This document shows, piece by piece, positions 9,459-18,371 of a stretch of DNA of 64,000 nucleotides. Where the stretch lies: the NCBI GenBank assembly GCA_039821145.1, contig JBCBOS010000014.1:1-64000 (forward strand). The letters run 5' to 3'. The translations under genes and the position numbers were made by a program. The notes below the pieces were generated by a model. The model ran no database searches and was not told the origin of the DNA. It saw nothing but the letters and a program-made list of their open reading frames with translations. Every line of letters begins with the position of its first letter. Positions within the stretch are counted from its first letter, which is position 1. This DNA is from JBCCSZ01 sp039821145. GTDB lineage: Bacteria; Bacteroidota; Bacteroidia; Chitinophagales; Saprospiraceae.

Positions 9459-10087
9459 ATATTAAAAAAAATACACATGCGTTCGCAACCCCCTACCAAA
9501 AGCGGCGTACCATATAAAAACAAAACTTTGTAAACAACCGAACAAACACCCACGCAGTTGGCCTTCTCCTCGGGGAAGGCCAACTGAAATTCAAATGAAT
9601 ACACATTAAATATTTTGGCACTATAATTGCAGAATTGTAAAGCGAGAAGCCAGCGGATTACTGACTAGCAAAAGGTTTCTTTCAAAGTCCCTACATCCCA
9701 CAAACCGTACAACAACATCCCACAAATCGATTGACAACAACATTGCCTACGGGCAGGTGTTTGTAATTGCTTGACAACACATCTCAAAACCGGATTTGTA
9801 CTCAAGCCCCTCTTTTTTTATTTCCAGAACAGCAAAATACATCTCGACAGAGCCATGCCTCTTCCTGTCCAGGACGAGGGCGTATGCGCCACCCGTTGAG
9901 ATCGTCCAGTAACAGCAATTTTACTGAACTGCATCGGACAGACAGGTATGTCATGTACCTCCGTCGGCCTACAAGCCTATGTACCGATGTCCTGATTTGG
10001 AGAATTGGGTCCCGACTTCAAACTCGGTCACCCCTGATCATAGTATGCATTTTTTAAAACAAATCTTCTTAACGACAAAAACAAATC
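9459..10087. other. 629-bp intergenic region between the giant paralogs
   Basis: No convincing gene is present. A 96-codon open frame (9767-10057) has no family features and atypical Cys/Arg/Ser-rich composition. The stretch holds a strong stem-loop (9555-9586), a TATAATTGCA sequence near 9623, a direct repeat of CATCCCACAAA (near 9694 and 9717) and two copies of TTGACAACA (near 9731 and 9769). It may serve as a long regulatory leader for the downstream gene. Confidence 0.4.
9555..9586. repeat. 12-bp-arm inverted repeat (stem-loop)
   Basis: CAGTTGGCCTTC (9555-9566) and GAAGGCCAACTG (9575-9586) are perfect inverted copies with an 8-base loop, 96 bases after the stop of paralog 1. No T-tract follows, so it may be a 3'-end-stabilising hairpin rather than a classical terminator. 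Confidence 0.7.
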
Positions 10088-13000
10088 ATGAAATTTTGTA
10101 CAACTAATCTCTTTACAAAACACTGTACAAACACCCCATGGACATGGATGTTTTTTGTACTGTTCCTTTGCTTCGGCAACAGCCAGATGGCCCTGGCTGA
10201 CAACTCGCCGGCAGAGGACAATTTACTTGCATTGGGTTGCCACAACCTGATCAATTTATCTTTGGACACAGCCAATTGTGAGGCCACCGTAGACTCTGCG
10301 ATGATTCTGACAGGAAGCATTCCTGCGGGCAGCTACCAAGTGAGTCTGTTTTACGACATCGACAAGACCATGCCGGTCCCGACCAGCCCGGTAGTCACCT
10401 CGGTGGACGTCGGTCGCACCATCATTGCGGTTGTCACCAACACCACCTCTGGCAATTCTTGCTGGGGAAGCATTAAGGTAGAAGACAAGTTCATCCTCCC
10501 ACTTGAATGTGGCGATGGAGACACCATATCTTGTGCTGCCAGTCCGCTGCCCGTTTTGGGTGGTACCCCTGGTTTTCCGGTCCCAGGTAGTGCTGTTGTC
10601 ACCCCAATGGCCAACAGAGCAAATACCTTCAACGTAGTGGGCTATGATGCCTGCGGCGATGCCACACTGGTCTATCGCGACCTCGACATTGGAGGCTCTA
10701 CCTGCGGCGATTTCAACCGCGTCATTCAGCGTTCCTGGACCATCACCGATGCAGCTGGCAACAGCAGCGACTGTGTGGATACCATTTACCTGGAAAATCT
10801 ATCAACGGCTTTCGATGCTGCGACAGACTGTCCTCCAGACTGGTTTGCAGACAGAGACACCGCCAACAACAATGAGGGTCGCCTGCTTTGCCAGGACAGA
10901 AGAGACGACAGCATGGCTGGAAACGGCATTGACACCTTGGGCTGGAATGCCCTGCCTGATACCCGCCGCTTTGCAGGTCACCCCTCTCCCTATGATGTAC
11001 TATACCCCGGTTCTTCCAACGTAAAATGGTTTGGTACAGGAACTCCTGAAATTGGCGCTTGCGCTGGTGTACAAATGACCTTCCAGGATACTCGCTTCGA
11101 CGTGTGTACTTCTGGCCCCAGCAATGGTTGTTTCAAGATCATTCGCGACTGGTTGATTCTCGACTGGTGTACGGGTGCGGTCAACAATTGCCAGCAAATC
11201 ATCAAAGTAGAAGACAACGAGGCACCTGTGATCAGCAACATTGCCGATGCAACTGTCAGCGTTGATGTGTGGAGATGTGAAACGGATTGGGTTGCGCCTG
11301 CTCCTGTTTTGACAGACAATTGCAGCTCTGCCCCATTGAGCTATACTGTCAACAGTTCAGCGGGTACAGTCACACAATTGCCCGACGGCCGCTTCCGGAT
11401 CATCGGATTGGCTCCTGGTACCTACGACATTACCTACAATGCCTCTGATTGCTGCGGAAACCGCGGATCCAGCACCATCCAATTGACGGTTGTTGATGAA
11501 ATTCCTCCTGTTGCTGTCTGTGACCAAAACACAGTGGTTGGCCTTACTGCCAATAGCAACCCAGACGATCCCAACAATGGCACCAGCAAAGTATTTGCCA
11601 CCACCTTCGACGATGGCTCCTTTGACAATTGCTCTGACCAGGTGTGGTTCAAGGTCGTGCGGATGGACGAGTTTGATTCCAATGGCAATGGCAATGGCGG
11701 AGAGCCTGTCAGCCTGGGCGATTGGGAATCCGTCACTTGTGAAGCTGCCAACGGCGACGACGACCCAAGATTGTTCCCTGCCGCCAACCACCCCAACTAC
11801 AACAGATCTCAGTCTTACTTCGACGATTTCATCAAGGTATGCTGCGAAGATACAGATGCACCGATCATGGTGGTCTTCCGGGTCTTTGATGTCGATCCAA
11901 CGCCATATGAATTCCGCAATCAGTTTCCGGCGGCGCAATTCCCACAATTTTACGCCAATTCAGACCGCGATCCATCCACTTACACTGGTGTATTGCCAGA
12001 AGCAATGGCAGCAGGTGGTGATTTGCACGGCCGCTACAGCGATTGCATGGTTCAATTGACGGTAGATGATAAGATTCCGCCATTTGTTGTGGCGCCACCA
12101 ACCGTATGGGTCAGCTGCGATTTTGACTTCCCATTTGACCCTGAAAATCCAAATGACTTCACAGACGAATTTGACGGCATCTTTGGAAAGGTAGTTCCTT
12201 CTCCTGCCAGTCTGGCGTCTTTGGAAGACATCATCATCGAAGACAGAGTATGTAATGGCCATCCCAAGTTTGCACAGTTTGCACCAGCAAATCCAGCAAC
12301 CGATCCTTGCTACGACAATACCTACCAAATCAATTGGGGCAAAGATGGGTATGCGGTAGACAACTGCAACGTCAGCATCGAACAAAGCATCGTCCCCAAT
12401 TTGATCTGTGGCAAAGGAACCATCACCCGTAATTGGGTTGCCCGCGACTTGCAAGGCAACATCAGCAACACCGCCACGCAGATCATCAACATCATCGACT
12501 GCCGCGATTTCTTCGTACCAAGCGTATGCTGGCGTTCTTCTGGCGACAGAGTTGGAGAGTGCAACGCTGCCTTGGGTCAGTACCAATTGATCAGCTGGCC
12601 ATGCGATGTGGAGCTGACCTCATGCAGCGGCGTGACAGATGAAGCTTTTCTACCAGAGAACTTGGATATTTTGGACGATCGCGATCGCGAACCCATTCTC
12701 GACCGCCGCAAGTGCAACTTCTTGGCTGCCACTTACACGGATACCAAGTATGTATTGGAAGACAATGCTTGCCTGAAGATTTTCCGCGCTTGGTCTGTGA
12801 TTGACTGGTGTCTATTTGACGAAGCCCAGGCCAATCCAAGTGCCAACATCACCTTTGAGTGGAACTTTACACAGGTCATCAAATTGATCAACACCTCCGG
12901 ACCGGAACTCATGGGTTGTGAAGACGTCACCATCGATGGATTCGGTACTTGCAACGGGGCTGCATCCCTCACCATCACTGCCACTGATGACTGTACTGCT

Positions 13001-14770
13001 TCTGAAGACATTCTTACCAGATACCAAATTGACTTGAACAACGATGGCATCATCAACGACTTGGGCTATTCCGACAACCACACTCGCAACCCATTTGGAA
13101 GCCTGACAGCCCGTGTCTTTACCGCTGCCACGCCAAATGCAAGAGATGACTACGAATTGGGCACTCACAAGATCACTTGGACTGCTACGGACGGATGTGG
13201 AAACTCCACTTCTTGCTCCTACCTGTTCACCATCAGAGATGCCAAGCCACCGACCCCACTTTGTCTGCCAGGGATTTCCACCATTCCAATGCCTGTCAAC
13301 GCAGGAGGAACTGTGGACATTTGGGCCAACGATTTCAACCTGAAGAGTTTCGACAACTGTACGGACTCCACCGCTCTGCGCTACTCCTTCTCCGATGACG
13401 TCACTGACAACATCCGGACCTATGACTGTGCCCAGATCACAGGCAACTCCTTGTTCGACACCCTGACCATCTACGTATGGGATGAGGCCGACAACTTTGC
13501 AACTTGCTTGGTTGGCATCGTATTGACCAATTGTGACAATCAGACACAGGTGGCCATCTCTGGCTCGATCAGCAGTGAAGAAGGAGAAGACATCTCAGAT
13601 GTCATGGTATACCTGGAAGGAGCCATGGACGAAGAGCAAATGACCCTGCTGAACGGAAACTACAATTTCGCAAGTGTTCCTACGGAAAACAACTACCTGA
13701 TCCGTCCTGACAAGAACGTCAATCCACTCAATGGGGTCTCTACCTATGACCTGGTACTGATCAGCAAGCACATCCTGGGCATTGAGGCACTGAATACGCC
13801 TTACCGCTTGATTGCTGCAGACGTCAACCAGTCGGGAACCATCACGGCCTTTGACATGGTGGAATTGCGCAAGCTGATCCTGTTCATCGATACCGAATTC
13901 CAGAACAACAACTCCTGGAGATTCGTCCCATCTGACTATGTGTTCCCAGATCCACTCCGTCCATTTGACGTGGCCTTCCCAGAGGTGTACGCCCTGAACA
14001 ACTTGGTGGAGAATACCATTGCAGATTTCGTCGCCATCAAGACGGGAGATGTCAACGGCAGTGCCCGTCCAAACCTGGCCGTGGGCAGCCAAGAGCGCAG
14101 CATCAGCGGTAGCTACGACTTCCAGTTGACGGATCAGTCATTGAAAGCCGGAGAGGTCTACGAGATTCCATTCCGCACCAATGAGTTTGAAGACATCAGC
14201 GGATTCCAGTTCAGTTTGGCATTCGACCAGGATCTGGCTGCTTTTGTTGGCCTGGAGCCACAGATGGAAGGAATGCAGGCGAGCAACTTCGGAATGAGCT
14301 TGCTGGACGAGGGAATCATCACCAGTAGTTTTGTCAGCCAAGACGGACAGGCAGATGAGACCGCCTTTGTCCTGCGCCTCCGTGCCAAGCGCGATGTACA
14401 ATTGTCAGATGTGTTGTCCATCAACTCCAGCTACACCACGGCTGAGGCTTACACCCAGTCACTGGAACGCCTGGACTTGGGCATTGCCTACGATGCCATC
14501 GCAGCAGATCGCTTTGCCTTGTTGCAAAACAGTCCGAACCCCTTCAAGGAGAATACCGTGATTCGCTTCCAGTTGCCATACAGCACTCAGGCAAGCCTGC
14601 AGGTATACGATGCCTCTGGTCGCCAATTGAAGCTGATCGAAGGAGAATTTGTGAAGGGCATGAACGAAATCACCCTCAGCAAGAGTGAACTCTCTGCCAG
14701 TGGTGTGCTGTACTACAGCCTCGAAAGTGAGGCGGGAACAGCCACTCGCAAGATGATCTTGTTGGATTAA
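10088..14770 (+). CDS. Giant secreted T9SS cargo with HYR-like, dockerin-like and cohesin-like modules (paralog 2)
   Basis: The 1560-residue protein aligns with paralog 1 over its whole length, sharing blocks such as PPVAVCDQNTVVGLTAN, DPTPYEFRN and LCGKGTITR/ICGKGTITR. The signal peptide ends near QMALADNSP. Dockerin-like loops (GVSTYDLVLISKHILG, DVNQSGTITAFDMVELRKL, KTGDVNGSARP) are at about 1216-1325, and a cohesin-like domain at about 1340-1437. The T9SS type A domain, from LLQNSPNPFKENTVI, covers about the last 85 residues. As a tandem duplicate with a leader and terminator of its own, it is probably separately expressed. Cell-surface adhesion or matrix function is an inference. The dockerin and cohesin resemblance is from motif reading only. 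Confidence 0.87.
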   Translation: MKFCTTNLFTKHCTNTPWTWMFFVLFLCFGNSQMALADNSPAEDNLLALGCHNLINLSLDTANCEATVDSAMILTGSIPAGSYQVSLFYDIDKTMPVPTSPVVTSVDVGRTIIAVVTNTTSGNSCWGSIKVEDKFILPLECGDGDTISCAASPLPVLGGTPGFPVPGSAVVTPMANRANTFNVVGYDACGDATLVYRDLDIGGSTCGDFNRVIQRSWTITDAAGNSSDCVDTIYLENLSTAFDAATDCPPDWFADRDTANNNEGRLLCQDRRDDSMAGNGIDTLGWNALPDTRRFAGHPSPYDVLYPGSSNVKWFGTGTPEIGACAGVQMTFQDTRFDVCTSGPSNGCFKIIRDWLILDWCTGAVNNCQQIIKVEDNEAPVISNIADATVSVDVWRCETDWVAPAPVLTDNCSSAPLSYTVNSSAGTVTQLPDGRFRIIGLAPGTYDITYNASDCCGNRGSSTIQLTVVDEIPPVAVCDQNTVVGLTANSNPDDPNNGTSKVFATTFDDGSFDNCSDQVWFKVVRMDEFDSNGNGNGGEPVSLGDWESVTCEAANGDDDPRLFPAANHPNYNRSQSYFDDFIKVCCEDTDAPIMVVFRVFDVDPTPYEFRNQFPAAQFPQFYANSDRDPSTYTGVLPEAMAAGGDLHGRYSDCMVQLTVDDKIPPFVVAPPTVWVSCDFDFPFDPENPNDFTDEFDGIFGKVVPSPASLASLEDIIIEDRVCNGHPKFAQFAPANPATDPCYDNTYQINWGKDGYAVDNCNVSIEQSIVPNLICGKGTITRNWVARDLQGNISNTATQIINIIDCRDFFVPSVCWRSSGDRVGECNAALGQYQLISWPCDVELTSCSGVTDEAFLPENLDILDDRDREPILDRRKCNFLAATYTDTKYVLEDNACLKIFRAWSVIDWCLFDEAQANPSANITFEWNFTQVIKLINTSGPELMGCEDVTIDGFGTCNGAASLTITATDDCTASEDILTRYQIDLNNDGIINDLGYSDNHTRNPFGSLTARVFTAATPNARDDYELGTHKITWTATDGCGNSTSCSYLFTIRDAKPPTPLCLPGISTIPMPVNAGGTVDIWANDFNLKSFDNCTDSTALRYSFSDDVTDNIRTYDCAQITGNSLFDTLTIYVWDEADNFATCLVGIVLTNCDNQTQVAISGSISSEEGEDISDVMVYLEGAMDEEQMTLLNGNYNFASVPTENNYLIRPDKNVNPLNGVSTYDLVLISKHILGIEALNTPYRLIAADVNQSGTITAFDMVELRKLILFIDTEFQNNNSWRFVPSDYVFPDPLRPFDVAFPEVYALNNLVENTIADFVAIKTGDVNGSARPNLAVGSQERSISGSYDFQLTDQSLKAGEVYEIPFRTNEFEDISGFQFSLAFDQDLAAFVGLEPQMEGMQASNFGMSLLDEGIITSSFVSQDGQADETAFVLRLRAKRDVQLSDVLSINSSYTTAEAYTQSLERLDLGIAYDAIAADRFALLQNSPNPFKENTVIRFQLPYSTQASLQVYDASGRQLKLIEGEFVKGMNEITLSKSELSASGVLYYSLESEAGTATRKMILLD

Positions 14771-14847
14771 GATACTTTTCCATGAGATGATAAAATGAGT
14801 TGTGGGCGCGGCTTGTGTCGCGCCTGATCTCAGTTCGCTTGAATGAA

Positions 14848-14880
14848 CGCCCTTCCCTTGAAACGGAAGGGCGTTTTTTT
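14848..14880 (+). terminator. Rho-independent terminator of paralog 2
   Basis: CGCCCTTCC (14848-14856) pairs with GGAAGGGCG (14865-14873), followed by seven T residues. Confidence 0.92.
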
Positions 14881-14947
14881 ATGGCACGAGTTTTTCACGT
14901 TGAAAAATGGTTGATGCCAACACGTCGATTGGTATTCCGTTTGCATT

Positions 14948-15110
14948 AGAGCGTATTCAGAATTTGAGATTATTTGCGAAAATGAAAGATTTTGGTATCA
15001 GATAAGTGACATTTTGAAAGGCATAGCCGCGCTACGGCTTGAAAAATTCACGCGATATGATGACAAAAGATTCATTTGCAGCCTCAAAATTTTAAATCTG
15101 AATAAGCTCT
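14948..15110. repeat. 163-bp MITE-like foldback element
   Basis: The left end AGAGCGTATTCAG (14948-14960) is an inverted near-copy of the right end, which reads AGAGCTTATTCAG on the minus strand (15110-15098). The similarity continues inward (AAATGAA, TTTTG, ATCA and ATTTT blocks in the same order on both arms) to a central hairpin AGCCG-CGCTA-CGGCT near 15024-15038. The whole sequence is therefore one imperfect palindrome without coding capacity, as expected of a miniature transposable or foldback element. Bases outside the ends (ATT / TAATT) may hold a short target duplication. Confidence 0.65.
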
Positions 15111-15206
15111 TAATTGGCAGCAATGCCCAAATTTGCAGCCCAAAGGCATCCTGGGTAGGTCCCAAAAACTGATGCCTGACAAGCATTAATCTTCAAAACT
15201 GTAAAA

Positions 15207-15893
15207 ATGACCCGCTTTTTCAAAACACATTCCCTTGTCGGCTTGGCCGTGGTTTGCTTTTGCCTTTTGTTGACTGCCTGCCAGTCTGGTGCCAACCAAA
15301 AAGAGCTGACCATTACTACTGCAGACAATGGCTTTGCTGGTTTTCCCAGCGTCCGTCCCTATCTACCGATCTATGTCGACACCCTGAAAGGGGTATTCAA
15401 CCAGGATTTTACCTTGGAAGGCTACATCGGCGGCAAAACCATCAAATTGGTCTTGGACCGCTATGAAAGTGGCCAGTTGCAAGAGACACATGACATTTCG
15501 GATGTGGTACAGATTGCGGAAAGTGGAGAGTACACCTTTCAGGCAAAAATCAGTGCCTATGCCATTCCGGAAAGTCCCATCCAGTTCAACCTGGACCGAT
15601 TCGTCGTTCACAGCCTCATTGGCCTTCAACAAAACGGCCAGCCAGCGCTCATCCAAAAGTCCACCCCCATCCCGATGGGACTCAGTGGCAACTACAAGTT
15701 CGACTCCTCGGCCTACTCTACCAAGGACATGGACAACCTGATCCTGATGGCCTACCAACGGACCGTTTCCGGCGAGGGCAAGCCACACCTCTTTTTCACC
15801 AATACCAAGGATGTCAACAGCACGGTGAAGAATTTTGTGGACCAAAACGTCAGATCGGCCAATGGCTTTGTGATCCGCTATGTGATCAAATAA
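15207..15893 (+). CDS. Hypothetical lipoprotein
   Basis: The 228-residue protein begins MTRFFKTHSLVGLAVV and has the lipobox LLTACQS (Cys near residue 25), so it is predicted to be a lipoprotein. The mature part is beta-rich, with short repeats of the type TLEGYIGGKTIKLVLD and EYTFQAKISAY. No enzyme motif or known family is recognised. It follows the foldback element and is closed by a terminator, so it is monocistronic. It might be an envelope structural or assembly lipoprotein linked to the neighbouring secreted proteins, but this is only positional inference. Confidence 0.7.
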   Translation: MTRFFKTHSLVGLAVVCFCLLLTACQSGANQKELTITTADNGFAGFPSVRPYLPIYVDTLKGVFNQDFTLEGYIGGKTIKLVLDRYESGQLQETHDISDVVQIAESGEYTFQAKISAYAIPESPIQFNLDRFVVHSLIGLQQNGQPALIQKSTPIPMGLSGNYKFDSSAYSTKDMDNLILMAYQRTVSGEGKPHLFFTNTKDVNSTVKNFVDQNVRSANGFVIRYVIK

Positions 15894-15945
15894 ATCGCAA
15901 CATCCATCCATTCTCCTTGCTCGTGTCAAATGACAGGATGCATGG

Positions 15946-15983
15946 AAAAATGAGGCTTCATTGAGTTGGGGCCTCATTTTTTG
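15946..15983 (+). terminator. Rho-independent terminator of lipoprotein gene
   Basis: AAAAATGAGGC (15946-15956) pairs with GCCTCATTTTT (15971-15981), and the T-run continues. The loop is 14 bases. Confidence 0.8.
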
Positions 15984-16036
15984 TTTCCCACCAAAAAATA
16001 CCCTTTCTTGGGTATGCCTGCCATGACCAATACCCT

Positions 16037-16044
16037 TACCTTTG
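16037..16044 (+). promoter_or_regulatory. Bacteroidota -7 box upstream of beta-helix gene
   Basis: TACCTTTG is an exact TAnnTTTG match. A TTG at 16008-16010 lies 26 bases upstream, slightly beyond the usual spacing. If used, it gives a 5' leader of about 185 bases. The rest of 15984-16236 shows only a short ATACCC/GGGTAT hairpin and no gene. Confidence 0.5.
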
Positions 16045-16236
16045 TAATCACAAACGCAAAAAAACTTACCTCTTTTTTCCCCTCCTGATAAACGATCCTG
16101 TTACCATCCATTCTGGCAAATGGACTGACGAGTAACAGCTGCCTACACCAGTTGTACACCACAAGGTCTCTAATCCCCCCTGCCTAACACCAAACACAAA
16201 CTACGACAACATTCGGGGCAAAACAATTGAATTGCT

Positions 16237-18291
16237 ATGACACAACACACAATCCGATGGATGGTCCTATCCATTGCTATTCTTTGCTGTCTATCAGACA
16301 GTTATGGACAAACCAAACGCTACGTCGACATCAATGAAGCCAGCTGCAGTGGCCCACACTGCTGGCCCGGCGCCCTCATCAGCCTAGAGGATGCCTTGGC
16401 TTTGTCGAGCAGCGGCGACACCATCTGGGTGGCAGCAGGAACCTACCTGCCCAACACCTCAGTCAATGGCCGCAACGCCAGCTTCCACATCCCTTCTGGG
16501 GTCTTGATGTTTGGCGGATTTTCGGGAGATGAGATCTCTTTGGATCAACGCGACGTATCGACAAATAAAACCATATTGAGCGGCGACGTCAATGGCGACG
16601 ATGGCAGCAATTTTGCCAACAATGGCGACAATTTGTACACCATCGTCAAGTTCTCTTTCGCCAGCGCTCAGACCCGCCTGGACGGCTTCACCCTCTCGGG
16701 TGGCAATGCCAACGATCCAACGGCCAACAACGATACACCCGGCCGATCCGGTGGCGCCATTTTCAATGATCGGAATGGGATGAACACCATCTCAGAACCC
16801 ATCATTGCCAATTGCAGTTTCCAAAACAACTACGCGTTGGCCTTTGGGGGCGCCATCTATAACAATGGCTCCAATTTTGGCCAAACCAACTCTTCGATCA
16901 GCTCTTGCACCTTCACGGCCAATCGGGCCGACAATGCGGGGGGAGCTGTCTACAACAATGGAAGTTATACGGGGGAATGCAATCCCATCTTCACAAAATG
17001 CCATTTTGAACAAAACCGGGCCTTCGTCGCAGGAGGCGCTGTTTACAATGATGCCATCGGCAATGGAGAAGCCAGCCCAGACTTGGTCAACTGTCAGTTC
17101 ATCGGTAACAATGCCATCGGCGCAAGTACAAGCGATGTCAGCTATGCCGGAGCGGTATACAATTTTGGAAAAGACGGCGGCAACTCCAGTCCTCAATTCG
17201 TCAACTGTGTATTTGCCCGCAATGAGTCCTTTGCAGCGGGTTGTGTCTACAGCTTGGGCGATGCCGGTACTGCCAGTCCGGAGTTTACCAACTGTGTATT
17301 TTTCAGAAACACAGCCAACCAAAACGGTGGTGCCATCTACGCCAATGCAGGCAGTGGCTCCTCTGATCCCGTCATTACCAACTCCATTTTCTGGGGCAAC
17401 AAAGCCGCCACCATCTGGCAGGGAGACAATTTCCGTTTGTACAACGGGAGCATCACCATCAGTCATTCCATCGTGGATGTCAACAATTGTTCAGAATTGT
17501 ACCGGGGAGAAATCGGGACGGTCTCTTGTACAGAGTTGACCATGCTATACAATCTTTATCCGAGCTTTCGAGATACCGCCAACAATGATTTTCGCCTCTT
17601 GATCGGCTCTTCGGCCTTGAACGCTGGCAACAATGCGGCCATCAGCGGCTACAGTGAAGACCTGGCCTGTGACACCCGCATCAAGGATGGCACAGTTGAC
17701 ATCGGCGCCTACGAGGGGTCTTTCACCCCCATGCCTGTGGAACTCATGGCCTTCCGCGCCCAGTACATCAGCAAGGACGTCCATTTACAGTGGACCACTG
17801 CCACAGAAATTCAAAACAGTCACTTCGAAATACAACGCTCTCGCAATGGGCAGACCTTTGTCGCCATCAAGAGAGTGGAGGGAGCTGGCAACAGTCGCAG
17901 CATCCGACAGTACAACAGCATCGACAGTGAACCCATTCCGGGCCTTTCTTACTACCGCCTCAAGCAAATCGATTTTGACGGCACCGTGGCCTACAGCGAT
18001 GTACAGGCCATCGACATCCAGAAAGGCGGAAAAATCCTCGCTTATCCCAACCCAGTGAAGGCAGAATTGTACATCGCCTTGGACGAATTGGAAGCAGGTC
18101 CGTTGCAGTTTGAGGTATTCAACAGCCAGGGACAATTGCTTTTCGGCGGAGAGACGGTGCTCAATCGCAAGGGCAAAGGACAGTTGGTCTTGCCACAGGT
18201 CCGGAACTTGGCGACGGGTACTTACTTCGTTCGCTTTTACAACGACAATTATTTGTCGGAGCAAATTCGGTTCAGCAAGGTGTGGGATTGA
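16237..18291 (+). CDS. Secreted parallel beta-helix protein with T9SS sorting domain
   Basis: The 684-residue protein has a signal peptide ending near SDSYGQ. An opening region SSGDTIWVAAGTYLP with VLMFGGFSGDE is typical of choice-of-anchor/polymorphic-outer-membrane-like beta-helix proteins. Repeated rungs follow (NCSFQNNYALAFGGAIYNNG, CTFTANRADNAGGAVYNNG, CHFEQNRAFVAGGAVYN) from about residue 170 to 400. Then comes a fibronectin-III-like domain (PVELMAFRA, VHLQWTTATE, YYRLKQIDFDG), and a T9SS type A sorting domain starts at AYPNPVKAELYI. It is probably displayed on the surface. No catalytic residues typical of polysaccharide lyases are recognised. It is possibly co-transcribed with the next two T9SS genes. 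Confidence 0.86.
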   Translation: MTQHTIRWMVLSIAILCCLSDSYGQTKRYVDINEASCSGPHCWPGALISLEDALALSSSGDTIWVAAGTYLPNTSVNGRNASFHIPSGVLMFGGFSGDEISLDQRDVSTNKTILSGDVNGDDGSNFANNGDNLYTIVKFSFASAQTRLDGFTLSGGNANDPTANNDTPGRSGGAIFNDRNGMNTISEPIIANCSFQNNYALAFGGAIYNNGSNFGQTNSSISSCTFTANRADNAGGAVYNNGSYTGECNPIFTKCHFEQNRAFVAGGAVYNDAIGNGEASPDLVNCQFIGNNAIGASTSDVSYAGAVYNFGKDGGNSSPQFVNCVFARNESFAAGCVYSLGDAGTASPEFTNCVFFRNTANQNGGAIYANAGSGSSDPVITNSIFWGNKAATIWQGDNFRLYNGSITISHSIVDVNNCSELYRGEIGTVSCTELTMLYNLYPSFRDTANNDFRLLIGSSALNAGNNAAISGYSEDLACDTRIKDGTVDIGAYEGSFTPMPVELMAFRAQYISKDVHLQWTTATEIQNSHFEIQRSRNGQTFVAIKRVEGAGNSRSIRQYNSIDSEPIPGLSYYRLKQIDFDGTVAYSDVQAIDIQKGGKILAYPNPVKAELYIALDELEAGPLQFEVFNSQGQLLFGGETVLNRKGKGQLVLPQVRNLATGTYFVRFYNDNYLSEQIRFSKVWD

Positions 18292-18371
18292 TAGGGGAAA
18301 GGTCTTATATTTATACTCTCGTCTTTTCCATCTGGGACAATGATTGCCCCAAAAACAACAAAAATATTTTG

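Noticed and set aside
9555..9586. Strong hairpin as a Rho-independent terminator
   Set aside because: No T-tract follows on either strand, so it is listed only as an inverted repeat.
9767..10057. 96-codon frame between the giant paralogs
   Set aside because: No signal, domain or start context; composition differs from genes here.
4839..14770. Dockerin/cohesin-like motifs as a cellulosome
   Set aside because: No glycoside hydrolases with dockerins nearby, and both modules are in the same protein with a T9SS signal.
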